A stretch of DNA of 8,200 nucleotides from JBCCSZ01 sp039199225. GTDB lineage: Bacteria > Bacteroidota > Bacteroidia > Chitinophagales > Saprospiraceae. This document shows positions 1 to 7,480 of the stretch, piece by piece. The position numbers and the translations under genes are program-made. Within the stretch, counting starts at the first letter, position 1; each line of letters opens with the position of its first letter. The notes beneath the pieces are model-generated. The model did no database searches. It saw only the letters and a program-made list of their open reading frames with translations, and had not been told where the DNA came from. The DNA lies in contig JBCCSZ010000339.1 of assembly GCA_039199225.1 (NCBI GenBank), positions 1 through 8,200 on the forward strand, given 5' to 3'.

Positions 1-2523
1 AGGTTGCGGCTCGGCCGTGCTAAAGGTCAGGTCCAGACCCGTTGGCTCACCAATTTGATAGACGCTGAAGAAAGTACATCCATTGACATCACTCAGAGAA
101 AGAGAATAGTTTCCAGGGGCCAGACTTTCAATCATGGAGGAGGTATCTCCGGTGTTCCACGAAAATACAAAGGGTGCTGTTCCTTGGGTCACAGTGATTT
201 CGATGGAACCATCGTTCGCCCCCTTACAGCTCGCGTCCACCATCTCAGATTCTGTTTCCAAACCAGAATTGTCCAAAATCACATCGGCAGAGCCGGTCAA
301 GGTACATTGGTTGGCATCCGATACCGTCACGCTGTAATTTCCAGCATCTAAGTTCAAAATCTCTGACTCGATGCGGTCATTACTCCATATGTAGGAATAG
401 GGAGCTACGCCCCCACCGACGGTCGTACCAACGCTGGCTTTCTTACCACACAGTCCGTCGACTCCGTCCACAGAAAGCGTCATGGCCGGCGGATGAATCA
501 ACTCCACACTTGTTGTTTGTGTACAATCATTGGCATCGGTCACCGTAACGGAATAAGTTCCTGCGATGAGGCCCGTCAAGTCTGAGATGATGGCGCCATT
601 GGACCAACTAAAGGCGTAAGGCAGTTGCCCCCCGCTCGGATTGACGCTCAAGATGCCATCGGCACTACCAAAGCAAAGCGGATTTTCTTTCGAAACGGAC
701 AATTCAAAATTGTCACAAGTTACGATGACTGTTTCAATGACTACGTTGCCGATGGTCCTACAGCCATTGGCATCTGTAATGGTCACGTAGTAGGTACCCG
801 GCGCCAAAGCTTGCAAGTTCTTAGTCGTCATGCCATTCGACCAACGATAAGTGTAGGGAGTTGTCCCGCCGCTCACATCTGCAACAGCGCTGCCATTGTC
901 TCCATTTTCCATATCGTCATCGGTCCCATCGATAGAGACCATCAAATCTTCAGGTTGGCTCAACTCATAGCTGTCCATTGCTTCACAACCACGGCTGTCG
1001 GTCAGTGTCAAAATGTATTCACCTGCTGCCAAGTTGCCTCGGCTGGAAGCGGTCGAGCCATCGGCCCAGCTGTAGGTATACGGCCCTACCCCTCCTTGTG
1101 GATCAACCGATACGGCCCCACTCCTATCTTGATGACATTTCAGATCAGTGCCGCTTAATAAGACACCAAAGTTGCTACAATCTACCGGCCCAGCCTCAAT
1201 TTCTACCTCTGCAGTAGCTGTACAATTATTGGCATCGCTGACAGTGAGTGTGTACACCCCAGGAGTCAACATGCTCTGCTGAGAAGTATTGGTATTATTA
1301 GACCAATTGTAGGCATAAGGCGGCGTCCCGCCAGAAGTCGAAGCGGTTGCCCTTCCGTCGTTTTTGCCTTCAAGAGTTTCATCTATTTTTGAAATACCGA
1401 CCGACAAGGGGTCGGGTTGATCGATGGTCCGATTGCCAGACTGGGTGCATCCATTGCTGTCTGTTACCGTGACGCTGTAGTTTCCTGCCGCTAAGTTGCC
1501 AATACTCCCGCTCGTCGCACCGGTGGACCATGCATAGGTGTAGGGCGCCGTTCCGCCCGCAGGGTCTACGCCGACTGAGCCGCTTTGATCTTCGTGGCAA
1601 TTCAAATCACTGCTACTGAACTGCAAGCTCAGTCCAGAGCAATCAACGGGTCCAGCTGCAATATTGGCGGTTGCCGTTGCGCTACAATCATTGGCATCGG
1701 TGATGGTTACTGTATAGGCTGCGGGAACCAGATCGGAGATGTTTTGGGTGGTGGCGCCATTGGACCAGAGGTAGGTGTAGGGGCTCGTTCCACCAGATGG
1801 AGTGGCAGAGGCTTGGCCGTCTCCAGCGCCCAGGACTGATTCGTCCGTTTTGCTAGTGGAGGCCGTCAATTGGTTCGGTTGTGTGATGTCTACTTGCCTG
1901 GTTTGGCTGCATCCAAGTGCATCGGTTACAGTTACGGAGTAGGTATCTGCCTTGAGATTGCTGGCGGTCACCTGGGTACTGCCGGTCGACCAACTGATGG
2001 AATAGGGAATGCTGCCCCCTTGAGGTACAACAGTCGCTGCGCCATCACTGCCATCAAAACAGCTGACGTTCTGCTGGATCACATCCAAACTGAAGCCATT
2101 GCAATCAGCTGAGTTGGCTTCGACCTCTACCATCGCTACCGAAATACAGTTATTGGCATCCGTTACGGTTAGGTCATAATTTCCGGGTAGCAATCCAGAG
2201 ATGGCAGCAGTTGTCGCTCCGTTGCTCCACAGATAACTATAGCCGGCTGTTCCTCCAACAACGGAAGAGGTGATCGCCCCATCGCTGGTCAAGGCATTCG
2301 TTGCATTCGTTGGTGTTAAGGTGATATTGATGGGTGCTGGCTCAGAAATGACAACCGTTTCCTCACTGGAACAAGACCGACTGTCGGTGATGGTCACACC
2401 GTAACTGCCTGGGCTTAATCTACTCAAAGCAGATTGATTGCTGCCTGTAGACCAGGAGATGACGAAAGGGCCAACCCCATTGACAGGATCGGCAGAAGCT
2501 GTACCATCGCTGCCATTCGGACA
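1..2523 (-). repeat. Array of eleven SprB-type repeats within the metalloprotease gene
   Basis: Residues 668-1508 hold eleven units built on the pattern DG-x-A..GG-x-x-PY-x-Y-x-WS[TN]G...L..G-x-Y-x-V-T-[VI]-TD-[AS]-x-x-C. The invariant Trp of each unit is at residues 691, 766, 845, 920, 999, 1074, 1153, 1228, 1307, 1380 and 1456. The family is named after the gliding-motility adhesin SprB of Flavobacterium johnsoniae; such repeats are found in large cell-surface proteins of Bacteroidota. In this protein they probably form a stiff extended stalk or adhesive region after the peptidase; that role is inferred. The array may continue beyond the left edge, since the last unit is followed directly by more reading frame. 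Confidence 0.88.
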
Positions 2524-4524
2524 ACGAACATCGGTATGATTGGTCGTCAGACTGTAAGTACTACAATCCACCGAACTACTCGTCACGGCAATATTATCGA
2601 GAAAGAGGCGATTTCCCCAGCCAGACTTATTGACCAGGGCGATGGTCAGGTTGGGAACATTGTTGTAGGCACTTAGGTCAACAGTTTGCGTCCGCCACTC
2701 GCTGGCTGTCGGGCTGTAAGCCTGCGGCGTGGCCGTTCCCGTCTCCAAGCCCTCCGCACCATTGCGATATATGACCTTATCGAAAAGGGAACCACAGTTG
2801 GTCGAAACGATGATCAGCAAGCTATCGGAAAAAACCTGCGATCCATCGGAATATCGAGCATAGGCATAGTCAAACGTCAGTTGACCACCAACTACGCTGC
2901 TGAAATCGTAGGTAGGAGTGATGATGGCATCGAGCGTACCAGCAATATCATTGTTGGCATCAAAATTATCGATCATCACACTGGCAGAACCTCCGGAGGC
3001 CGAAAAGGCATTGGTTCGTTCCCAGGCGTAATTGTCATTATCGGGATTGAAGACGGCCACACCAGATGTCGTCGGATTGAAGGCAGCCATTTCAAAATCT
3101 TCGGACAGAGGCAAGGAACCAAAGGTTACACTGCTGACCTGCACATCCATGGTATCATTGGTCAATTGTTCGTCTAGTACACCATTGGGATTGGAAGTAT
3201 AGACTTGAAAGCTAAAACTTCCATTGGGAGATGTGAAACTCTGTAAGTCCACAGTCGCCGAGCCACCCGACACGAGACTACCCGACCAATTCATCGCCAC
3301 AGGCGCACCACCATCTACCTGATAATTCAATACAGCTGAAGTCAAATCAGAAGACCCCATATTGGTCAGCACAACTTGTGGTATGACAGTATTGCTGCCA
3401 CAAAGTTGGCTACCAGGATTGTTGATCGCTGTTATTGCTGCGTCATTGCTTTGGAAAGCACAAGCCGTTACGGCATTGCCAGCCAAATTGGCCCGACTGC
3501 CAAAGCCAATGGCCGCTGCCGTTCCATCTAGCACGGCCCGCATGACATTGTTTTGTCCTTGTGTAAAAGAAGTATAACAGCTACTCGAAGCATAATCCAT
3601 GTAGTTGACATACATATGTTCATTGCCGCAACTCTCTGGTCCTGCAGGAAAACCACTGTTACAACCAAACCAGCCAGAGGCCGAGGTTGCATCTCCAATG
3701 TTTGGCGTATCCGCAATACCATCGTCATCGCCACAACTTCTGCCATTGAAAGTGTGAAAAAGCCCCAAATAGTGACCTGTTTCGTGGGTCAGGGTCTTGA
3801 AGCCCGACTGGCTGAAACCAGGGCCACCAAACCAGCGATAATCCACCACCGAACCATCGATGGAGCGATTGCCGATGGAGCCAGCATAAGGCAAATAGGC
3901 ATAGCCTGTCACCCCTCCTCCGGCTGTCGTTCCGGGAATACCCAGTACATATATGTTGTAGTATTTGTTGGGGTCCCAAGCAATGGCCGGCTTGATTTCC
4001 GATTCAATATTGGTATCGTCGGAATCCGTACCCGTTACCGTAATGTTGTTGCGCGTGATGCCATTGGACGGATTGCCATTGGGATCGATATTGGCCAGGC
4101 AAAACTGAATATTTGGGTTGCCGATGACACTCTTCCAGCGGTCGGGTGTAGTGTTGTAGCTTTCATTGGTAGCTGAGAAATCCTCATTCAACACGTCAAT
4201 CTGTGCCTGTATCTGAGCGGTCGACAAGTTGGCACCGCTGCCAGGCGATTCGCCATTGTGAATGATGTGTACAACGATGGGAACATATATGGTGTTGTTG
4301 CTCCTGGAAGAAGCACTATTTTGCTGAATGATGGGTAGTACCCGACTGCGATAATGCTCGAATTCTTGCCGCAAGTCCGGAAATTTTTCCAGCAGCTTTT
4401 CGTGCTTATGATCAAAACTACAACCGGGATGATGGGTAGTTTGTCTTTGGGCAAAAAGGTCTTGAAAAGACAAAAGAGTGAGTAAGAGCCACATGGCTCT
4501 CAAGGACGTAGCGAAACATCTCAT
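1..4524 (-). CDS. Large secreted M43 (pappalysin-type) metalloprotease with SprB-repeat array, partial (C-terminus beyond window)
   Basis: The reading frame starts at ATG 4524 and stays open for 1508 codons to the left edge; I translated it throughout and met no stop. Residues 1-26 form a signal peptide (hydrophobic core LLLTLLSF, then FAQ). Residues 27-75 look like a pro-segment with a lone Cys35. The peptidase domain spans about 76-350: zinc motif HETGHYLGLFH at 247-257 (His247, His251, His257; catalytic Glu248), then CGDDDGIADTP, and the Met-turn NYMDY with Met309, followed by Cys and FTQGQ, all typical of family M43. About 359-450 is Ig/CARDB-like. About 469-650 resembles jelly-roll 'choice-of-anchor J' domains (EDFE near its start, LFLDNIAV near its end). 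Eleven SprB-type repeats follow from residue 668. By family knowledge this should be a secreted, zinc-dependent endopeptidase; a type IX secretion C-terminal domain beyond the edge is expected but unseen. Substrate unknown. Peptidase call firm, linker domains less so. Confidence 0.93.
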   Translation of the reverse strand, partial: MRCFATSLRAMWLLLTLLSFQDLFAQRQTTHHPGCSFDHKHEKLLEKFPDLRQEFEHYRSRVLPIIQQNSASSRSNNTIYVPIVVHIIHNGESPGSGANLSTAQIQAQIDVLNEDFSATNESYNTTPDRWKSVIGNPNIQFCLANIDPNGNPSNGITRNNITVTGTDSDDTNIESEIKPAIAWDPNKYYNIYVLGIPGTTAGGGVTGYAYLPYAGSIGNRSIDGSVVDYRWFGGPGFSQSGFKTLTHETGHYLGLFHTFNGRSCGDDDGIADTPNIGDATSASGWFGCNSGFPAGPESCGNEHMYVNYMDYASSSCYTSFTQGQNNVMRAVLDGTAAAIGFGSRANLAGNAVTACAFQSNDAAITAINNPGSQLCGSNTVIPQVVLTNMGSSDLTSAVLNYQVDGGAPVAMNWSGSLVSGGSATVDLQSFTSPNGSFSFQVYTSNPNGVLDEQLTNDTMDVQVSSVTFGSLPLSEDFEMAAFNPTTSGVAVFNPDNDNYAWERTNAFSASGGSASVMIDNFDANNDIAGTLDAIITPTYDFSSVVGGQLTFDYAYARYSDGSQVFSDSLLIIVSTNCGSLFDKVIYRNGAEGLETGTATPQAYSPTASEWRTQTVDLSAYNNVPNLTIALVNKSGWGNRLFLDNIAVTSSSVDCSTYSLTTNHTDVRCPNGSDGTASADPVNGVGPFVISWSTGSNQSALSRLSPGSYGVTITDSRSCSSEETVVISEPAPINITLTPTNATNALTSDGAITSSVVGGTAGYSYLWSNGATTAAISGLLPGNYDLTVTDANNCISVAMVEVEANSADCNGFSLDVIQQNVSCFDGSDGAATVVPQGGSIPYSISWSTGSTQVTASNLKADTYSVTVTDALGCSQTRQVDITQPNQLTASTSKTDESVLGAGDGQASATPSGGTSPYTYLWSNGATTQNISDLVPAAYTVTITDANDCSATATANIAAGPVDCSGLSLQFSSSDLNCHEDQSGSVGVDPAGGTAPYTYAWSTGATSGSIGNLAAGNYSVTVTDSNGCTQSGNRTIDQPDPLSVGISKIDETLEGKNDGRATASTSGGTPPYAYNWSNNTNTSQQSMLTPGVYTLTVSDANNCTATAEVEIEAGPVDCSNFGVLLSGTDLKCHQDRSGAVSVDPQGGVGPYTYSWADGSTASSRGNLAAGEYILTLTDSRGCEAMDSYELSQPEDLMVSIDGTDDDMENGDNGSAVADVSGGTTPYTYRWSNGMTTKNLQALAPGTYYVTITDANGCRTIGNVVIETVIVTCDNFELSVSKENPLCFGSADGILSVNPSGGQLPYAFSWSNGAIISDLTGLIAGTYSVTVTDANDCTQTTSVELIHPPAMTLSVDGVDGLCGKKASVGTTVGGGVAPYSYIWSNDRIESEILNLDAGNYSVTVSDANQCTLTGSADVILDNSGLETESEMVDASCKGANDGSIEITVTQGTAPFVFSWNTGDTSSMIESLAPGNYSLSLSDVNGCTFFSVYQIGEPTGLDLTFSTAEPQP
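676..2523 (-). repeat. Four tandem copies of a 462-bp two-domain super-repeat
   Basis: Counting from the first Cys codon of each A-type unit, the copies run 2523-2062, 2061-1600, 1599-1138 and 1137-676, each exactly 462 nt (154 codons). Each holds an A unit (starts with Cys, ends with a QP-x-x-L type stretch) and a B unit (ends with a DC or TC motif, usually after AGPV or similar). The plus-strand 9-mer attggcatc, encoding Asp-Ala-Asn, recurs at 766, 1228, 1690 and 2152, precisely 462 apart. This implies growth of the array by duplication of A-B pairs, not of single domains. The copies have diverged at many positions, so the amplification is not very recent. Confidence 0.85.
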
Positions 4525-4561
4525 AGGTGTGGTATTCTCCGGGTGTTTATTAATTAAGAAA

Positions 4562-4569
4562 CAAACATA
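4562..4569 (-). promoter_or_regulatory. Candidate Bacteroidota -7 promoter element (TATGTTTG) for the metalloprotease gene
   Basis: Read on the minus strand, 4569-4562 is TATGTTTG, an exact match to the Bacteroidota -7 consensus TAnnTTTG. It would put the transcription start about 30 nt before the ATG at 4524. I see no good TTG element at the usual -33 distance: the only nearby TTG (4585-4583) is too close. A weak GGAGA lies about 10 nt before the ATG, but ribosome binding in this phylum often does not rely on it. Confidence 0.4.
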
Positions 4570-4702
4570 TTCACATTTCACTCAAGTATCATGCCGCCAC
4601 CCTTGCCGATGTGACATGGCTGAGCATTTGTTGGTGAACATTTGCTGTGAATACGTCAATTGAAAACGCAGAAAAAGATGTGGGCAATTAATCTGAGGTA
4701 AG

Positions 4703-4720
4703 AACCGCAAAATGGCGGTT
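4703..4720. other. Small perfect stem-loop downstream of the TonB receptor gene
   Basis: AACCGC at 4703-4708 pairs with GCGGTT at 4715-4720 around a 6-nt loop, giving a 6-bp stem that lies 84-101 nt after the receptor stop codon. On the minus strand it is not followed by a clear T-run, so it is at best a weak terminator or processing site. Confidence 0.25.
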
Positions 4721-4803
4721 GGGAGATGCGACGGTGATCTTTGTCGCTTGACATTGAACTAAACGAAGTAAAAAAGTATATGTTTTATATTTCTCTATAT
4801 TTT

Positions 4804-7386
4804 TTAAAAATCCATTCGCAAACGCAGATTGATTCTTCGGGAGGTCAAGAAGTTGGGAACGGAGTATTGGACATTGTTGATGGCCTTGATCCAGGTAGTA
4901 GAAGCGACATTGGCTACTTGGAGGAGGTTGAAGATTTCCAAGCTCAGCCAGGTATTTCGGGTAAAACGCAGTGGGTGATGGGGCTTTCTTGTGCGGCGAT
5001 CGTGTTCCCACAGCTGAACAGCAAATCCGATGTCTACCCGATGATAAGCTTTGAAACGATAGGTATTGCGATAAACCTGGTTGTTGCCCAGAATCCCGTA
5101 TGGCAATCCGGTCCCTACGGTTAGGTTGAGGTGCATTTTGATGTCCTCATTCTTGGGGAGGTAGTCCTGGAAGAACATGGAAAGATTCATAAAGCGGTCG
5201 GTTGGCCGCGGTACGTCGTTGACCTCCTGCCCTTCCGTGTCGCCAATCTCCCGACGCAGGTGCTGAATGCCATTCAAGCTCTCTCGGGCGCGCAGGAAGG
5301 AAAGGTTGATCCAGGATTCTGCACCAGGAACAAATTCCCCATTGATCCGCATGTCCAAACCGGCCACATAACCCGTCGCATCATTGTCGCCGGAGTAGCG
5401 TATCCGAACGTTGTCGATGTCATAGCTGACCATGTCCCAAAGCCTTTTGTAGTAAGCCTCCATGATCAGTCGGAATTTCTTGGCATTGGTTCTTCCCAAG
5501 AAAAAATCATAGCTCAGCCCACCGACGATGTGTAGGGACTTTTGGGCTTGCAAATCTCGGTTGACTGTTCCGTTGAGTCGCCGCAATTCGCGATAGAAAG
5601 GCGGCTGGAAGTAAAGTCCGGCAGCCAGTTTGTATGAAATGTCTTTGTCGGTCGCCACGGGCTTGTAGAGCAACTGCGCTCGGGGAGAGATGATCAGCTC
5701 GTTGTTCAAATCCCAGTAGTTGGCGCGAACACCGGCCGACAGCTTGATTTCTTTGTAGCCATCGCGATACGACCAAGTATCCTGAAAATAGGCGCTGAAT
5801 CGATTGGAGGATAAGTTATTCCGAGTTTTCAAGACTGTCCGGATCAAGACCTGCGAGGTATCATAACTGAGGGAATAACCAGCTGAATCCAGGCGCTCCC
5901 ATTCATTGATCTCATCGTCGATGGCCTCGTGCTGAAATTTTACGCCCCACTGTAGAAAGTGGCTTTTTTCCGTCTCTTCATCCCCTCCGGCCTGCAGCTC
6001 CAATCCTCCCTTGTGTTCGATATTGGTTACATTGGAGTTCAAGTAGTTTCGGACAAACTGCTGCTGGGTTCCCGTTCCAAGGACCCCAACGATTTCACCA
6101 AAGTTGTCACTACCCAAATCGGATTCTACCTGTCCCAGCAAATAGTCACCAATGATGTCAAAACGTTCGTTTTCATTGATTTGAAAGGTGGAAGTCAAAA
6201 ACTTGAGGTAGAATGGATTGTTCGAACGATCGGGCAGGTAGGTCAGCGAAGCCCCTCCCATGTAAGTTGTAAAGTCGTCCACTTCCTGTCCGTCAAAGAC
6301 GGTGAACAGTTGCAAAGCAAAATCGATCAATCCCAGTCCGGTAGTGCGCTCGGTTGGAATAAATTGATACTCACTTCGGTTGTAATTGCCGATCAGTCCC
6401 AATTGCCAATCGCGGTTGATGTCGTAAGTAATATAGGTCTGTATATCGGCAAAGTTGGGGATGTATTCCCCTTTGGTATCCAGCGATCCCAGTAAGTAGC
6501 GGGTAGTTTTGTATCTAGCCCCCAGCAGGTAGCGAACCTTTTGATTGCTGCTTTTACGAGGTCGAAAGCTGCCTTCCAGGTGGGCGGAGCCTCCCAGGAA
6601 GCTCATACCGACGGAGGCGCGGGTGGAGTCTGGCCTTTTGTAGCGGATGTCCAAAACAGAGGATAGTTTATCGCCATATTTGGCTTGAAATCCTCCGGAG
6701 GAAAAGGACAAGTCACGCACCAAATCGATGTTGGGAAAGGTCAACCCCTCCTGTTGGCCAGCTCGGATGAGTTGAGGGCGATAGATTTCAAAGTCGTTGA
6801 CATAAACGAGGTTTTCGTCGTAGTTGCCTCCCCGCACTTGGTATTGAGAACTGAGCTCGCCGCCCGTTCCACTGTTGGTCCCTAGGGCAATGGATGGTAA
6901 AACACTTTCCAGATTACCCGTTGTCGTCGGTATCAATTTTAGTTCGGTCATTTCTTCCCGTATGATACCCGCATCCTCGATTCTACTATCGGTCACCTCC
7001 ACTTCGATCTCTGCCTCCGATGGTGCCAAGCTGACGTTGATCCGGCGTCTGACCCCATTGCTCATAGGCTTCACCTTGGCAATCGCTTCCTTGTAGCCAA
7101 TACGGGTAAAAACCAATTGGATGCGTTCATAGGTCGGCACATCGATACTGTATTCCCCTTTGGCATTGGTTTCGGCGGCCTTACTGGTTCCTTTGATATA
7201 TACGGTAACAAATTCGACGGTCTCGCCAGTAGCGATGTCTGTTACTTTGCCGAAGATGGTCGCTTTATCACTGGATTGTGCAAAAAGAATGGATGCAATT
7301 AAGCAGAAGAATAAAGTGGTAGAGGTTAATCTCATCAGCTTCTGGTTTTTCAAGGCAGCCTGGTGCTCTGTTCGTGTTTTGTCCAT
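4804..7386 (-). CDS. TonB-dependent outer-membrane receptor with N-terminal carboxypeptidase-regulatory-like domain
   Basis: This is an outer-membrane beta-barrel predicted to import a ligand using TonB/ExbBD energy; the substrate is unknown. Numbered from ATG 7386 (860 aa), residues 18-37 are the signal peptide core ending in LFAQ. About 43-122 is a carboxypeptidase-regulatory-like beta-sandwich (GKVTD, NAKGEYSI, RIGYKE). About 140-250 is the plug, with ESVLPSIAL, YQVRGGNYDENLVYVNDF and GGFQAKYGDKLSSVLDI. The remainder is the barrel, ending in RLRMDF; the terminal Phe fits the BAM insertion signal. No SusD-like gene follows, so it is not a standard SusCD glycan pair. Three starts are possible: TTG 7392 (immediately after an in-frame TGA), ATG 7386, and ATG 7335, which would give a more typical short signal peptide (843 aa in all). 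I list 7386, but 7335 is a real alternative. It could be cotranscribed with rpe; I found no consensus promoter in the gap. Confidence 0.93.
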   Translation of the reverse strand: MDKTRTEHQAALKNQKLMRLTSTTLFFCLIASILFAQSSDKATIFGKVTDIATGETVEFVTVYIKGTSKAAETNAKGEYSIDVPTYERIQLVFTRIGYKEAIAKVKPMSNGVRRRINVSLAPSEAEIEVEVTDSRIEDAGIIREEMTELKLIPTTTGNLESVLPSIALGTNSGTGGELSSQYQVRGGNYDENLVYVNDFEIYRPQLIRAGQQEGLTFPNIDLVRDLSFSSGGFQAKYGDKLSSVLDIRYKRPDSTRASVGMSFLGGSAHLEGSFRPRKSSNQKVRYLLGARYKTTRYLLGSLDTKGEYIPNFADIQTYITYDINRDWQLGLIGNYNRSEYQFIPTERTTGLGLIDFALQLFTVFDGQEVDDFTTYMGGASLTYLPDRSNNPFYLKFLTSTFQINENERFDIIGDYLLGQVESDLGSDNFGEIVGVLGTGTQQQFVRNYLNSNVTNIEHKGGLELQAGGDEETEKSHFLQWGVKFQHEAIDDEINEWERLDSAGYSLSYDTSQVLIRTVLKTRNNLSSNRFSAYFQDTWSYRDGYKEIKLSAGVRANYWDLNNELIISPRAQLLYKPVATDKDISYKLAAGLYFQPPFYRELRRLNGTVNRDLQAQKSLHIVGGLSYDFFLGRTNAKKFRLIMEAYYKRLWDMVSYDIDNVRIRYSGDNDATGYVAGLDMRINGEFVPGAESWINLSFLRARESLNGIQHLRREIGDTEGQEVNDVPRPTDRFMNLSMFFQDYLPKNEDIKMHLNLTVGTGLPYGILGNNQVYRNTYRFKAYHRVDIGFAVQLWEHDRRTRKPHHPLRFTRNTWLSLEIFNLLQVANVASTTWIKAINNVQYSVPNFLTSRRINLRLRMDF

Positions 7387-7415
7387 GTTCAATCACTCAT
7401 GCGAAGATCGAACCA

Positions 7416-7469
7416 TAAATCACTAAATCACTAAATCACTAAATCACTAAATCACTAAATCACTAAATC
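7416..7469. repeat. 8-bp tandem repeat (TAAATCAC), six full copies plus a 6-nt partial
   Basis: Unit TAAATCAC on the plus strand is repeated perfectly at 7416-7463 and followed by TAAATC to 7469. It lies between the rpe stop codon (7481) and the receptor start (7386). The period is not a multiple of three, and the array contains stop codons in every frame, so it is non-coding. It is a simple sequence repeat that could change length by replication slippage and so alter spacing upstream of the receptor gene. Confidence 0.97.
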
Positions 7470-7480
7470 GAGAACGGCCA

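Larger units (their letters stand above)
4525..4803. other. 279-bp intergenic region between TonB receptor and metalloprotease genes
   Basis: No convincing gene lies here. The part next to the receptor stop (about 4765-4803) is strongly A+T-rich. The rest holds a small perfect hairpin (4703-4720) and, near the metalloprotease start, a candidate promoter element. The spacing suggests that the metalloprotease is transcribed separately from the receptor rather than as a tight operon. Confidence 0.6.

Noticed and set aside
3553..4176. A 207-codon plus-strand open frame opposite the peptidase domain (and similar ones at 625-1158 and 2686-3177)
   Set aside because: The minus strand here encodes an unmistakable M43 peptidase and repeat array in one uninterrupted frame. 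The plus-strand products are low-complexity shadows without recognisable motifs.
4188..4454. Minus-strand open frame of 88 codons near the start of the metalloprotease gene
   Set aside because: It is in a different frame from the signal peptide and catalytic domain, which read through continuously from 4524; no frameshift is needed.
4728..4747. Inverted repeat gcgac/gtcgc with a 10-nt loop
   Set aside because: A 5-bp stem of this kind is expected by chance, and no T-run follows it.
4765..4806. A+T-rich stretch just after the receptor stop as an intrinsic terminator hairpin
   Set aside because: Only weak A-T pairing with bulges can be drawn, with no G+C stem; not enough to call a terminator.
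5959..6495. Plus-strand open frame of 178 codons inside the receptor gene (also 4741-5124 and 5131-5535)
   Set aside because: They lie antisense to the well-supported receptor, with no motif of their own.
7416..7469. CRISPR-like array
   Set aside because: The 8-bp units are directly adjacent with no spacers, so it is a simple tandem repeat.
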